Notes: a model not told the origin generated them from the sequence alone. A DNA stretch of 62,334 nt from Syntrophobacteraceae bacterium (GCA_025454175.1 JALOOX010000009.1:1-62334), one strand, 5' to 3'. Counted from the stretch's first letter, positions 35,772-44,407 are shown. Translations and numbers: made by a program.

Positions 35772-37088
35772 CTATTTTAACTGCATCTGGGCCATGATCT
35801 TGTAACTCTTGAGGATATCGAGGGCCCTCCTCAGCTGATTGTCCTGCTCGATCATCTTCTGGGTTTCCAGCTCCGATCCGTTGGGCTTGGCCTCCTCGGA
35901 TTCCTGCTTGTTATTCTCCATGTGGCGCGGCAGGTCTTTTTCACGAAGTCTGCGCATCTCATCCGCGCCATCATCACCGTCCTTGTCCGGAACCTCCCGC
36001 TTGACCACAATATCCGGCGTGATGCCCTTGGCCTGGATCGAACGCCCCGACGGAGTGTAGTAGAGGGACGTGGTCAATCGAATGGCCGACCCGTCATTGA
36101 GGGGGATGACCGTCTGTACCGATCCCTTGCCGAAGGTCTGCTCTCCAAGAATTATGGCTCGCTTGTGGTCCTGAAGGGCGCCGGCCACGATCTCCGATGC
36201 ACTGGCGCTGCCCGCGTTGACCAGAGCCACAATCGGGTAATTGCGCGGCTTGCTGTTCTTGTGTGCTTCGAAACGCATCTGCTGGCTTTCGAGGCGACCT
36301 CCCGTGTACACGATCAGACCCTCGTCCAGGAACTCATCACTCACTTCAACAGCCTGGTCCAGAAGTCCACCGGGATCGTTGCGCAAATCCAGCACCAAAC
36401 CCTGCAGCGAGCCCGCGTCGATTTCGAGCTGTTCCAGGGTCTTCCGAAGATCACTGGCCGTTCCGCTCTGGAAGCTCGAGATTCGAACATACCCGTAACC
36501 GGGCTCCAGAACTCTCGACCTCACGCTCCGAATCGATATCTCAGCCCGGACCAGGCTGAACTCCAGGGGTTTCTTCTCTCCCTTGCGGATGATGGTGAGC
36601 CTCACCTTGGTCCCCTTGGGGCCACGCATCTTCTGGACCGCCTCCATGAGCGTCATGTCCTGCGTCGGCTCATCGTCGATCTTGATGATCTGGTCTCCGG
36701 CAAGAATCCCGGCCTTGTCCGCGGGAGTGTCCTCCAGGGGGGACACCACGGTCAGGACCCCGTCCCGCAGGCTGATCTCGATGCCCAGCCCTCCAAACTT
36801 CCCCTTGGTTTCGATCTGAAGCTCCTTGTAATCCTCCGGCTTCAAAAAAGAAGAGTGGGGATCGAGCTCGCGCAGCATGCCGTTGATGGCGCCATGCATC
36901 AGCTTCTTGGAATCCGTCTTTTCGACGTAGTTGTCCTGCACGATGTTCAGGACGTCGCTGAAAAGCCGCAAGTATTGGTAAATGTCGGAGCTTTCGGTGT
37001 TTGTCTTCGCCCTGAGTCCCTGCCAGCCGATGAGCAGGAAGACGAAAGCCACCAACACGACGATGGGAGTTCTCGATCTTAAAAACAT
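35772..37088 (-). CDS. ctpA: Carboxy-terminal processing protease (S41, CtpA family)
   Basis: 438-residue exported serine protease. It has an N-terminal hydrophobic signal-anchor (RTPIVVLVAFVFLLIGW), a PDZ domain (KFGGLGIEISLRDGVLTVVSPLEDTPADKAGI) and the S41 core with LDLRNDPGGLLDQAV, the nucleophile region NAGSASASEIVAGALQDHKRA and the catalytic-lysine GEQTFGKGSVQ. The last ~55 residues are charged and glutamine-rich. The start at 37088 (MFLRSRTP) follows GGAAGG; an ATG at 37133 is also in frame but overlaps the upstream gene. It processes periplasmic proteins, plausibly wall hydrolases encoded upstream. Confidence 0.94.
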   Translation of the reverse strand: MFLRSRTPIVVLVAFVFLLIGWQGLRAKTNTESSDIYQYLRLFSDVLNIVQDNYVEKTDSKKLMHGAINGMLRELDPHSSFLKPEDYKELQIETKGKFGGLGIEISLRDGVLTVVSPLEDTPADKAGILAGDQIIKIDDEPTQDMTLMEAVQKMRGPKGTKVRLTIIRKGEKKPLEFSLVRAEISIRSVRSRVLEPGYGYVRISSFQSGTASDLRKTLEQLEIDAGSLQGLVLDLRNDPGGLLDQAVEVSDEFLDEGLIVYTGGRLESQQMRFEAHKNSKPRNYPIVALVNAGSASASEIVAGALQDHKRAIILGEQTFGKGSVQTVIPLNDGSAIRLTTSLYYTPSGRSIQAKGITPDIVVKREVPDKDGDDGADEMRRLREKDLPRHMENNKQESEEAKPNGSELETQKMIEQDNQLRRALDILKSYKIMAQMQLK

Positions 37089-37099
37089 GGATCCCTTCC

Positions 37100-38074
37100 T
37101 TATTCTTTTGAAGTTTTTTCCGTCTTCAGCCATTGGAGAGGATCAACCTGCGATCCATGATGACGGATCTCGAAATACAGCCCCGGCACTTTCAGAGCCC
37201 CTGACCTGCCGACGGTTGCGATCACCTCGCCGGTTTCCACGGTATCGTTCACCCGCTTGAGAAGCTGATCGGCGTGGGCAATGAGACTGCAGTAGTGCTC
37301 GCCATGATCGATGATCATGACCTTTCCATATTCCTTGAACCATTCGGCAAAAATGACGCTGCCTCGAAATACGGACCGAATGGGCTCTCCCTGGGGGGCA
37401 CTCACAAAGAGGCCTCCATGGTGAAGAATACTCTCGGCGCCCGTTCCGATCTTCCCGACGGTTAAGTAATCACGCTCGCCGGAAAGAGGAAGACCGAGGA
37501 GACCCTGCTGAGCGGCAAAGGATGGCGCGGGCGGATGGATGGGCCTGCGGTGGACAGAACCTGCCGCCTGACCACGAGCTCCGATGCCCTCCACGTCGCC
37601 TGACCGGGACATGGCATCCAGCGCCTTGAAATCCAGGGACTTTCGGACAGCCGCCAGGGAGGGTGATCCCGGAGCCTGCTCATTATGGAGGGCACTTGAA
37701 AACAATTGATGATCCGATCTCAGGAGGATCAGAGCTTCACGGGCTCCCGACTCCAACCGCGAAGGCTCGCCGGCCCGAAGGAGGGGGAGGAGATATGCCA
37801 GCGCTCCGTACTTGTGCAGCACATTCAAACGATCCTTGACCTCGCCTGAATGACGGCCGTTCTCTCCCTGGCCTTTCGCCCCCGGGACCCCGGCATCGTC
37901 ACGCCAGCCGGACCATGTCGCGTCGACGGCGCGCTCTTCTCCCCCGGCCGGGGGCTGAGCGGGCCGCGCCCCATGCTGCTCCGAGCCAGCGTGCCCCAAG
38001 CGTTCAGGCCCCACGGTCACCGTCAGGAAACCCGGCAGTCCCAGGAGAGTCAGGATGAGCGATCGTCTGAGCAC
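37100..38074 (-). CDS. EnvC-like M23-fold murein hydrolase activator
   Basis: 324-residue exported protein with a signal peptide (RRSLILTLLGLPGFLTV). The start is taken as GTG 38074, after a GAGG and overlapping ftsX by 25 bp; the frame is open to 38164. The C-terminal LytM domain includes HHGGLFVSAPQGEP, IIDHGEHYCSLIAHAD and VGRSGALKVPGLYFEIRHHG. In the first metal motif the histidine is kept but the aspartate ligand is replaced by phenylalanine, so it is probably an inactive regulator like E. coli EnvC. The coiled-coil domain of EnvC is not obvious, though a helical region is present near residues 75-150. Genes ftsE-ftsX just upstream support this role. Confidence 0.83.
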   Translation of the reverse strand: MLRRSLILTLLGLPGFLTVTVGPERLGHAGSEQHGARPAQPPAGGEERAVDATWSGWRDDAGVPGAKGQGENGRHSGEVKDRLNVLHKYGALAYLLPLLRAGEPSRLESGAREALILLRSDHQLFSSALHNEQAPGSPSLAAVRKSLDFKALDAMSRSGDVEGIGARGQAAGSVHRRPIHPPAPSFAAQQGLLGLPLSGERDYLTVGKIGTGAESILHHGGLFVSAPQGEPIRSVFRGSVIFAEWFKEYGKVMIIDHGEHYCSLIAHADQLLKRVNDTVETGEVIATVGRSGALKVPGLYFEIRHHGSQVDPLQWLKTEKTSKE

Positions 38075-38976
38075 ACACGCCTCATTGGTCCCGTGGTGAG
38101 GCACACACCGAGCGAGCCCATCAACAATGAGATTCCGGTCATACCGAAACCCAGGAGGAGCCATTCGCCAAAATCAACGGCGCACAATGCCGCAAACGGC
38201 AAAGGGAGACTGGTCTCGAGGGAATGGGTGGTCACCGCGAGCAGACCCAGCGCCATGATCGTACCGAGGGCTCCAGCCGCCCAGGACGAAAGCAGAAAAG
38301 GCAGGCGAATCAGCCAGTCCGGCGCGCCAACCCACCACAGGACCTCCAGTTCATCCCGGGATCCGGAGATCATGACGAGCGTCCAGCCCCAGTGGGCACA
38401 GGTGAAAAGGAGGACCAGGGCTCCAGCCGAGAGCCACAAGCCGCGTCCAACCCAGCCAAGGATCGATTTTAGCCTGTCTCCCTCACCATTTCCATAAAGA
38501 ACTTCGGCGACATCGGGCACAAGTCGCATCCGAGCGATGATTTCCTCTCGACGCTCCCATTCCTTGAAGCTGTCCTGGAAGCTCACTTCCAGGGACGGCT
38601 GAAGGTAATCCCTGCCCATCCCGGAAAGGACTTCCCTCCAGGGTCCCAGCTGTTTTTCAAGCCTCCCGTAGGCCTCATCCCGCGTCACGATTCGAATGGA
38701 AGTGAATTCAGGCCATTTTTTCAGCTCCTCCCACGCCGCCTGCTCCTCCGCGGGCGAGACATCGGATCTCAGGTAAACCACGGCATCCGCCGCCGTCAGC
38801 CAGGCGGGAAAGACCTGGGGCGCACGGAGCACCGCCAGGCCAATGAGCCCCAGCCCATACAGACAAATCATCGAAAGCAGAACCCACAGCAGATGAGCCA
38901 AAGGGCGACGCGCGCCGCGAGCAATCAGTCGACCGGCGAGGTGTTTGAAAAATTCTCCCCCCATTGTCCATCCCAT
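38050..38976 (-). CDS. ftsX: Cell division ABC transporter permease FtsX-like
   Basis: 308-residue membrane protein with the FtsX layout: a cytoplasmic N-terminus, a first TM (AHLLWVLLSMICLYGLGLI), a periplasmic loop of ~120 residues (VVYLRSDVSP, RIVTRDEAYGRLEKQLG), and three C-terminal TMs. The DELEVLWWVGAPDWLIRLPF segment corresponds to the conserved cytoplasmic loop E(I/V)x(R/W)LVGAP. It couples FtsE to periplasmic wall hydrolase regulation. It starts 3 bp after ftsE. Confidence 0.88.
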   Translation of the reverse strand: MGWTMGGEFFKHLAGRLIARGARRPLAHLLWVLLSMICLYGLGLIGLAVLRAPQVFPAWLTAADAVVYLRSDVSPAEEQAAWEELKKWPEFTSIRIVTRDEAYGRLEKQLGPWREVLSGMGRDYLQPSLEVSFQDSFKEWERREEIIARMRLVPDVAEVLYGNGEGDRLKSILGWVGRGLWLSAGALVLLFTCAHWGWTLVMISGSRDELEVLWWVGAPDWLIRLPFLLSSWAAGALGTIMALGLLAVTTHSLETSLPLPFAALCAVDFGEWLLLGFGMTGISLLMGSLGVCLTTGPMRRVCSDDRSS

Positions 38977-38979
38977 ACT

Positions 38980-39681
38980 TCAGACCGAGGCAGCGCCTAC
39001 GGGTGGGATCACCGAAGCCGACAAGCCTTCGACGAACCTGCGGTGGGCAATCCGCACGCATCGGGCACCAGCCATGCCGAGCATCTCGGGTGTCTCGCGC
39101 GAAAGGATGACGAAGGTGCTGCCGCCGACGCTCAACTCGGAAAAAAGGGCCGTGACAAGTGCCCTGTCCTCGGACTCCAGACCTTGAAAAGGCTCATCAG
39201 CAAGAAAAATCAATGGGTTGTGGATAGCAGCCCGAGCGATTTCGACGCGTCGCCTTTCGGAAGCGTTCAGCGCTCCACATCGCGCATGGGCTTTTCGATG
39301 AAGGCCGAGGCTCTCCAGCGCATGGAGCACTCTCTTTTTGATGAGCCATCGGTCCTTGCCCGCGAGAACCAGGGGCAGCGCAACGTTTTCGAAAACGGTC
39401 CATTCCATGGCCACCGGACCATTCTGGGCAACGACTCCCATTTTTCTTCGGAGAGCCGAACGAAGCGGCGCGGGGATTTCATGGACGTTCTGCCGCTGAA
39501 AAAGCACCTGGCCGGCATCGGGGCATTCCACGGCCAGAAGGATGCGCAAAAAGGTGGTCTTGCCGCTTCCCGACCCCCCGGAGACCACCAGCCACTCCCC
39601 CTTCCGGACACAGAGGGTCGCGCCCTGGAAAAGGTCGCATTCCTTGCCGTAGCTCTTGCTGAGCTGCAGACATTCAATCAC
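38980..39681 (-). CDS. ftsE: FtsE-like ABC ATPase with degenerate signature and switch motifs
   Basis: 233-residue ABC ATPase. Walker A is intact (GGSGSGKTT, 35-43) and Walker B is LIFLADEP with D162 and E163. The ABC signature, normally LSGGEQQRV in FtsE, reads LNASERRRV (138-146), and the switch segment normally ATHD reads LSRET, so the usual histidine is missing. The Q-loop region is GVVAQNGP. Position before ftsX identifies it. These changes suggest altered or slow ATP hydrolysis. It lies 21 bp after the PD-(D/E)XK-like gene. Confidence 0.85.
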   Translation of the reverse strand: MIECLQLSKSYGKECDLFQGATLCVRKGEWLVVSGGSGSGKTTFLRILLAVECPDAGQVLFQRQNVHEIPAPLRSALRRKMGVVAQNGPVAMEWTVFENVALPLVLAGKDRWLIKKRVLHALESLGLHRKAHARCGALNASERRRVEIARAAIHNPLIFLADEPFQGLESEDRALVTALFSELSVGGSTFVILSRETPEMLGMAGARCVRIAHRRFVEGLSASVIPPVGAASV

Positions 39682-39702
39682 CGCTACTCTTTCCTTCCCA
39701 GG

Positions 39703-40659
39703 TCAGGGAGAAGCATCCCAAAGACCCCCGGTCCCGCCCTCGGACGGGCCCACCGGCAGTCTTGCGGTATCCCGATGGTGAAGGCCGTGACGGATGCAGG
39801 TCCGCAGGTTTGAGTAGATCCCTTTGCGGCTGTTGGTGATGAACACCGAATGGCCCACCTGAAAGATCTCGTCAACGATCCGCTCGATGGCCCATGGCGA
39901 TTCGCCGCCGTGCTGCGCCCGAAGAGATTCATCAAACAACGGAACCATCTTGTCAAGCATTCGCAATTCGGTATCGACAAGGAAGACGGCCATTTGCGGC
40001 TGCAGATCGCGCAGTCGGTTGAGGAAGGCGTTGACGGCAGGCAATTCCACGCCTCTCGGGGGCGACGATTTGACCTCAATGTAGATGAGATGCCCTGAAA
40101 CGATGGCCATCACGTCGTAATCGCCCCCAAACCGCGTGTGCTCCAGACGGAGGTTGAACATGGACGGGGCGAGGAGCTCCCGTTGAAGGATTTCGTTCAC
40201 GTACCATTCGAGAGTGGGCCCGAAGCTCACGATATGTCTTGGCAGGAAACGGTAGGATGGGCCGGGGCCAAAAACCACGATCCCCATCGACTCCAGCAGT
40301 CTCAGGTAAGAGAGGGCGGCCCTGGGCGAGCAGTATCGAGTGAGCGGAGCGATGGCCTCGCCCTCGGGAAACTGGATGAGATCCCGGAGAAACAGTCTGA
40401 ACGAATAGCGCCGCATGATGCGGTAGAATTCACTTTGCTTCTGGGCCGGAGTACCGGGAAGCGGCAAAAAGTGATTGTCGAGACCCCGGGACAGGATGGG
40501 TAGTCCTCGCTGCCGCAGCACGGCCTCCAGCGGATGTTGAAACCGCTCCCGCTGCTCCACCAGGCTACGGACGACGGCTCCAAGCTCGGCGACCTGTTTT
40601 CGAAGCCCATCCAATTCGCGCTCGATGCGCTGGAGCCTTTTTTCGTCCTGCGTCTCCAC
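39703..40659 (-). CDS. Uncharacterised protein with PD-(D/E)XK nuclease-like motif
   Basis: 318 residues from a GTG (40659) preceded by GGGAGG at good spacing; the open frame to 41115 is the antisense of the divergent T6SS gene. Residues 1-45 form a predicted coiled coil (RIERELDGLRKQVAELGAVV). Residues ~75-145 look like a winged-helix segment (AALSYLRLLESMGIVVF). After that come E156, D182 (GGDYDVMAIV) and E195-x-K197 (LIYIEVKSSPP), the core pattern of PD-(D/E)XK nucleases. The function is unknown; nuclease or DNA/RNA-binding activity is inferred. It is upstream of ftsE on the same strand. Confidence 0.7.
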   Translation of the reverse strand: METQDEKRLQRIERELDGLRKQVAELGAVVRSLVEQRERFQHPLEAVLRQRGLPILSRGLDNHFLPLPGTPAQKQSEFYRIMRRYSFRLFLRDLIQFPEGEAIAPLTRYCSPRAALSYLRLLESMGIVVFGPGPSYRFLPRHIVSFGPTLEWYVNEILQRELLAPSMFNLRLEHTRFGGDYDVMAIVSGHLIYIEVKSSPPRGVELPAVNAFLNRLRDLQPQMAVFLVDTELRMLDKMVPLFDESLRAQHGGESPWAIERIVDEIFQVGHSVFITNSRKGIYSNLRTCIRHGLHHRDTARLPVGPSEGGTGGLWDASP

Positions 40660-40960
40660 GTCCGGCCTCCCTTCACCCGGCGTTGGCCATGGGGATGTCC
40701 GGTAGAGCCAGCCGAAAGAAACCGTATGGACGTGGCCCGCCAACGAAGCTTGATGGGAACAACGGAAGTCTGCATCGGGCAACGAAGCGCTCAGACCGAA
40801 AACGACAGAAGGGGGTGTCCCGCATTCCAGCATGGTCCTTGACTTTGGAGGCACCATTCCGCATAATATTTTTACATATCCAAAAGATTCAGTGCGCCTC
40901 ATTAACATACCTGTTGACGTGCAAACAAGCGCCAAACCCCTCACCCCTCGGGAATGAAGA
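40660..40960. other. Divergent regulatory region before the T6SS cluster
   Basis: About 300 bp between the PD-(D/E)XK-like gene and the first T6SS-linked gene. It carries a plus-strand promoter candidate at 40839-40867 and an ~85-nt AT-rich to CT-rich leader. No minus-strand promoter was clear. A sigma54-type -24/-12 element was looked for and not found. Confidence 0.55.
40839..40867 (+). promoter_or_regulatory. Candidate sigma70 promoter of the T6SS operon
   Basis: TTGACT (40839-40844) and CATAAT (40862-40867) are separated by 17 bp. Each element is one base from consensus. Transcription would start near 40874, about 87 nt before the first start codon. Confidence 0.55.
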
Positions 40961-43150
40961 ATGCCGCAACACCAGACACTTCCCTCGCTCCTGGACATCA
41001 TGGCTCCTTCCGGAGCCCCCATTCGCCTGAACATGGCCCCGGGCGGCGAGGATCGTCTGGCCGATTTTGAACAGAGAACACCGTTTTTCCTGGTTTCGGA
41101 TTCAGACCCCCTCACACAACTTTATCGGGCAAGATTCGAGACCGGGGCCGGAAGCCTCATCAGCCCGGTTTTCCTGCTCAAACAGAAAGACCGATACAGG
41201 CAGGCAGCCAGTCCCCTGGGCCGTCTGACCAACGGCGAAGTGGAGCTTTTCTGGCAGAACGCCGCCGAGCAGCTCTCCAGATCCTCACCCGACCTGCGGC
41301 CCATTCTTCTCTCCGGGCAGGCCGATGCCAACGGAAAGCTCCTTCCCTTCCGCTCCCTTTTCTTCTGCCGAAACAGAGGGATTTATTTTCATCCGCCATG
41401 TCCTGATTGCGGCCAGGAGCTGACCCTCTGCCAGGATGATGCCTGGCTGACTTCCCACCGGCTGCAGCCCTATTCCACTTCACTGAGCCGCTATCTTCAT
41501 TGCCCACGGTGCAGGGAATCCGGCGAATCCCCGAGCTTTTTTTCCCATGAAGCCGAGCCCTTCGATCCGCCCGTGGTCAAGGACCGGTATGGGCTGGTCC
41601 AGGAATGGACCCGCATGGCTGGGCGAGACGCCCTCCGAACCGGCTTGCCATGCTCCGATTGCGCTCAGACCGGAGCATGCATCCGGACTTCCGAGCAGCT
41701 CCAGGCTGAGCTGATCCCCTTCGCGTTTTATCCCTTCCACTTGCTCGTGTTTGAGACCATGACCTTCCACGCGCCCGACTTTCTTTGCCTGGCCTCGGGG
41801 GGATCCGTGGAGGAGCTCAAGGAGCGTCTGACTCGACGCGGGGAGCTTGGCAAGGTGAATCACCTGGAAGCCGAGCTTCGAGGATGGTCGGCGGACAAGA
41901 CATCACCGTTCTTCTTCCCGGAATCAAAGAGGTTCTTCCTGGAGGTTCTCCATCTCAAGCTCGCCTTTCTCGCTGAAGTGGCGCGCATCGCCATTTTTGA
42001 ACAGGGCGGGCCGGGGCTGGTGGACCTTGTGGGCTCCCTCGACCGGATCTGGGTCGGACTGCCTCCCCAAAGCAGTTCGCTGCCGCGGTTCTGGAACTTC
42101 CAGGTCCGCTTCCTGGACATTTTTCGCGGCGCTCCCGGCGTCCCGCCTCAATTGAAGCTGCCGCCGACGTACGCGCTCCATTTGATGGGGGTCTTGTGGC
42201 TGACCGGGCTCTTGAGCAACAAGAGCCAGGACACCCCGGTGATCCAGCAGGCCATCGACGCCTCCTATAATGACCAGGTCCAGGCTCGGGGTGACGGAGC
42301 CCAAGGAGCCGGCTCATCCCATGGATCGAGCCCCGTTTTCGATCCCGGAAACATCTTCTGGAATCCCGAGACCCAGGATCTTCCCGAATCCTGGAGCGCC
42401 CTCTGGCGGGAGTCTCTCGATTTGGGCTGGTCCCTCATGCGAGCCAGCTATCGCATGGGCGCGGACTGGTCGCACGAGCAGTTTCAGCGGCAGCTGGCGG
42501 TTTTGCTTCAAAAGGTCAAGGAACAGCTGTTTTCCTCCGCTCCGTTGGCCGAGCACGTCCAGGAATCGGACGACACAATCCTTGCCGGGATCCTGGCCAG
42601 GATCCTCAAGCAATGGGAGACCGAGGACGAATCGCCCGCAGCTCCTTCGTCCGGGCTTGCTCCGCGGCCCGAAGGCCGACCATCGTCCGTTTCCGAGCTG
42701 GAGACGCTTCCGCTCGGCCTGGCGCAGGAGGTTCCAGAGGACTGGGGACCCGAGACGGTCATCATCTCCCCATCCACCGCCGAAGCCGTGCACGCCGTCA
42801 AGTCAGGGCCAGCCGAGGCAGAGGGAGCTGAACCCCCCGAAGCGGTGGCTTCCACCCCTCGGGAGGATACTGGAATCGAGGAAACGATCGTTCTGAGAAG
42901 CAGGGATGGGGAGATCGAGGACGAGGCGATTCTTCCGGAAACGGTCATCCTGGCTCCCGGAAGCCGAAGCGGTATTCAGCCCCCTTCACCAGCTCAACCG
43001 CGGATGGATTCAGCTCCACCCGCCGAGCCCCATGAGCCGGCCGAAGCCCCGGAGGCCGAAGGGGACGAGGAAAAGCGAGCCAGGACCGACGGGGATGAGC
43101 TCCTCATGGAAACCGTCATCCTGAGTCCAAGGAAAGACAAAGGCAAGTGA
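40961..43150 (+). CDS. Uncharacterised T6SS-linked protein with zinc-finger-like cysteines and four ETVI motifs
   Basis: 729 residues, family not recognised. It contains three cysteine clusters that could bind zinc: CPDCGQELTLC (from C147), a CPRC near 183 and CSDCAQTGAC near 231. Residues ~250-560 are mostly helical. The last ~150 residues are acidic and Pro-rich and carry four short motifs, PETVIIS (T599), EETIVLR (T642), PETVILA (T661) and METVILS (T718). These resemble phosphothreonine sites read by FHA domains. It is 7 bp before the next gene and first in the T6SS run, so a regulatory or scaffold role is inferred. No signal peptide is present. Confidence 0.75.
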   Translation: MPQHQTLPSLLDIMAPSGAPIRLNMAPGGEDRLADFEQRTPFFLVSDSDPLTQLYRARFETGAGSLISPVFLLKQKDRYRQAASPLGRLTNGEVELFWQNAAEQLSRSSPDLRPILLSGQADANGKLLPFRSLFFCRNRGIYFHPPCPDCGQELTLCQDDAWLTSHRLQPYSTSLSRYLHCPRCRESGESPSFFSHEAEPFDPPVVKDRYGLVQEWTRMAGRDALRTGLPCSDCAQTGACIRTSEQLQAELIPFAFYPFHLLVFETMTFHAPDFLCLASGGSVEELKERLTRRGELGKVNHLEAELRGWSADKTSPFFFPESKRFFLEVLHLKLAFLAEVARIAIFEQGGPGLVDLVGSLDRIWVGLPPQSSSLPRFWNFQVRFLDIFRGAPGVPPQLKLPPTYALHLMGVLWLTGLLSNKSQDTPVIQQAIDASYNDQVQARGDGAQGAGSSHGSSPVFDPGNIFWNPETQDLPESWSALWRESLDLGWSLMRASYRMGADWSHEQFQRQLAVLLQKVKEQLFSSAPLAEHVQESDDTILAGILARILKQWETEDESPAAPSSGLAPRPEGRPSSVSELETLPLGLAQEVPEDWGPETVIISPSTAEAVHAVKSGPAEAEGAEPPEAVASTPREDTGIEETIVLRSRDGEIEDEAILPETVILAPGSRSGIQPPSPAQPRMDSAPPAEPHEPAEAPEAEGDEEKRARTDGDELLMETVILSPRKDKGK

Positions 43151-43157
43151 GGCCACG

Positions 43158-43904
43158 ATGACCCCCGACCCTTCCCTGGAAGATCTGGCCCGCGTATTGA
43201 GAGGCCTCTATCGCTCAAACCCCGGCGAAGCGCCGGTAGCCATCGAAGCATACCTGCGATCGTCTCTCAAGGACCTGGAGCCGGATCAAAGGAGCCGCAC
43301 GGTCAGGCGGCTCCAGGAGGTTTTCACGCCGAGGATCGAGGCCGGGACCACCGAGTGCTCCGAGCCGCCGGGACGCCTCGCTGAGCTGGTTTGGGGAATC
43401 CTGGGCCAGGAAGCCCCGGGGACGGCTCAATCGCAATCTGAATCCATCGAAGCCCTGGCCGACGCCCTGAATTCGGTTTTCGATCACCTGAACGAACTGG
43501 TGGCCCTGATTCACGGCAATCTGCTGGGACGCAGCATGGAGCTGGAGACCATCCGGCAGGTGATCCGTTCCGACATCGCGGGGGGAGGCGAATCGGAGTC
43601 CATCCGGGCTTATCTGGACCATATCAGGGAAGCTTTCCTCATCGCCAGTCGCGCCTACACCCTGACGGTTCGAAAAGTGATCGAGAAGATCCTCCATGAG
43701 CTGGATCCCGACCGGTTGTCACAGTCCACCGAACAGGGACTCAAGTTCGGGTTCATGCGCAAGGGGGAGAGCTTCGAGCTTTACCAGGAAAAGTTCAGTC
43801 AATTCAAGCGCTGGTATGAATCGGACCGCTTTTCCGAGGACTTCACCAGGGAGTTTGAAAGGACGTGCCAGAGACTATACTCAGAACGAGGAGGTGCATC
43901 GTGA
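43158..43904 (+). CDS. Uncharacterised T6SS-linked helical protein (possibly like the C-terminal domain of TagH/FHA proteins)
   Basis: 248-residue, mostly helical and soluble protein. The C-terminal half (HIREAFLIASRAYTLTVRKV ... KGESFELYQEKFSQFKRWYE ... FTREFERTCQRLY) is reminiscent of the helical domain that follows the FHA domain in TagH-type T6SS proteins, but no FHA domain is present here. That similarity is an impression, not a verified match. It overlaps tssJ by 4 bp, so the two are translationally coupled. Confidence 0.7.
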   Translation: MTPDPSLEDLARVLRGLYRSNPGEAPVAIEAYLRSSLKDLEPDQRSRTVRRLQEVFTPRIEAGTTECSEPPGRLAELVWGILGQEAPGTAQSQSESIEALADALNSVFDHLNELVALIHGNLLGRSMELETIRQVIRSDIAGGGESESIRAYLDHIREAFLIASRAYTLTVRKVIEKILHELDPDRLSQSTEQGLKFGFMRKGESFELYQEKFSQFKRWYESDRFSEDFTREFERTCQRLYSERGGAS

Positions 43905-44407
43905 GAAGCATAGCGCGATTGTTGGCGACGGGACTGCCCGTTCTCCTGCTCCTGGCGTGCGCTCCGACAGGCAGGCAGACCACCCAGCCGCCCGAAATCC
44001 GGCCTGTTGCCGCCGAGCGTTTCATCACGCTGAATTTCAGGGCCGATCCGTCCCTGAACCTCTACGACGGCAGCGCCCATGCCCTCCATGTGTGTGTGTA
44101 CCAGCTCGTCGACCCCAACCCCTTCCATCAGTTCACCGGTGATGAGCCCGGGCTGTCGAAGCTCATGAGATGCGACCGTTTCGACCCTGGCGTCGGTCTC
44201 GCCACCCGTTTCATACTCCAGCCGGGGGAGGACTCGAGTCACAGGCTGGATCGTGCCGAGGGAGCCCGCCACCTCGGCATCGTGGCGGGTTACTATAACT
44301 TAAAGAAGGATAACGTCGTCCGCTTTGCACCCATATCGCTGGGCCCCATGAACGTCGACATTTATCTGGGCTCCCGGGCGATTCAGGACATGAGGAACAG
44401 ACCGTGA
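43901..44407 (+). CDS. tssJ: Type VI secretion lipoprotein TssJ
   Basis: 168-residue outer-membrane lipoprotein. Start is GTG 43901 behind GAGGAGG. The signal peptide ends in the lipobox LLAC with C20. The mature part is a beta-sandwich with TLNFRADPSLNLYDGSAHAL, the VYQLVDPNPF loop region and LGIVAGYYNL, matching TssJ. It joins TssM and TssL in the trans-envelope complex. It overlaps both neighbours by 4 bp. Confidence 0.9.
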   Translation: MRSIARLLATGLPVLLLLACAPTGRQTTQPPEIRPVAAERFITLNFRADPSLNLYDGSAHALHVCVYQLVDPNPFHQFTGDEPGLSKLMRCDRFDPGVGLATRFILQPGEDSSHRLDRAEGARHLGIVAGYYNLKKDNVVRFAPISLGPMNVDIYLGSRAIQDMRNRP

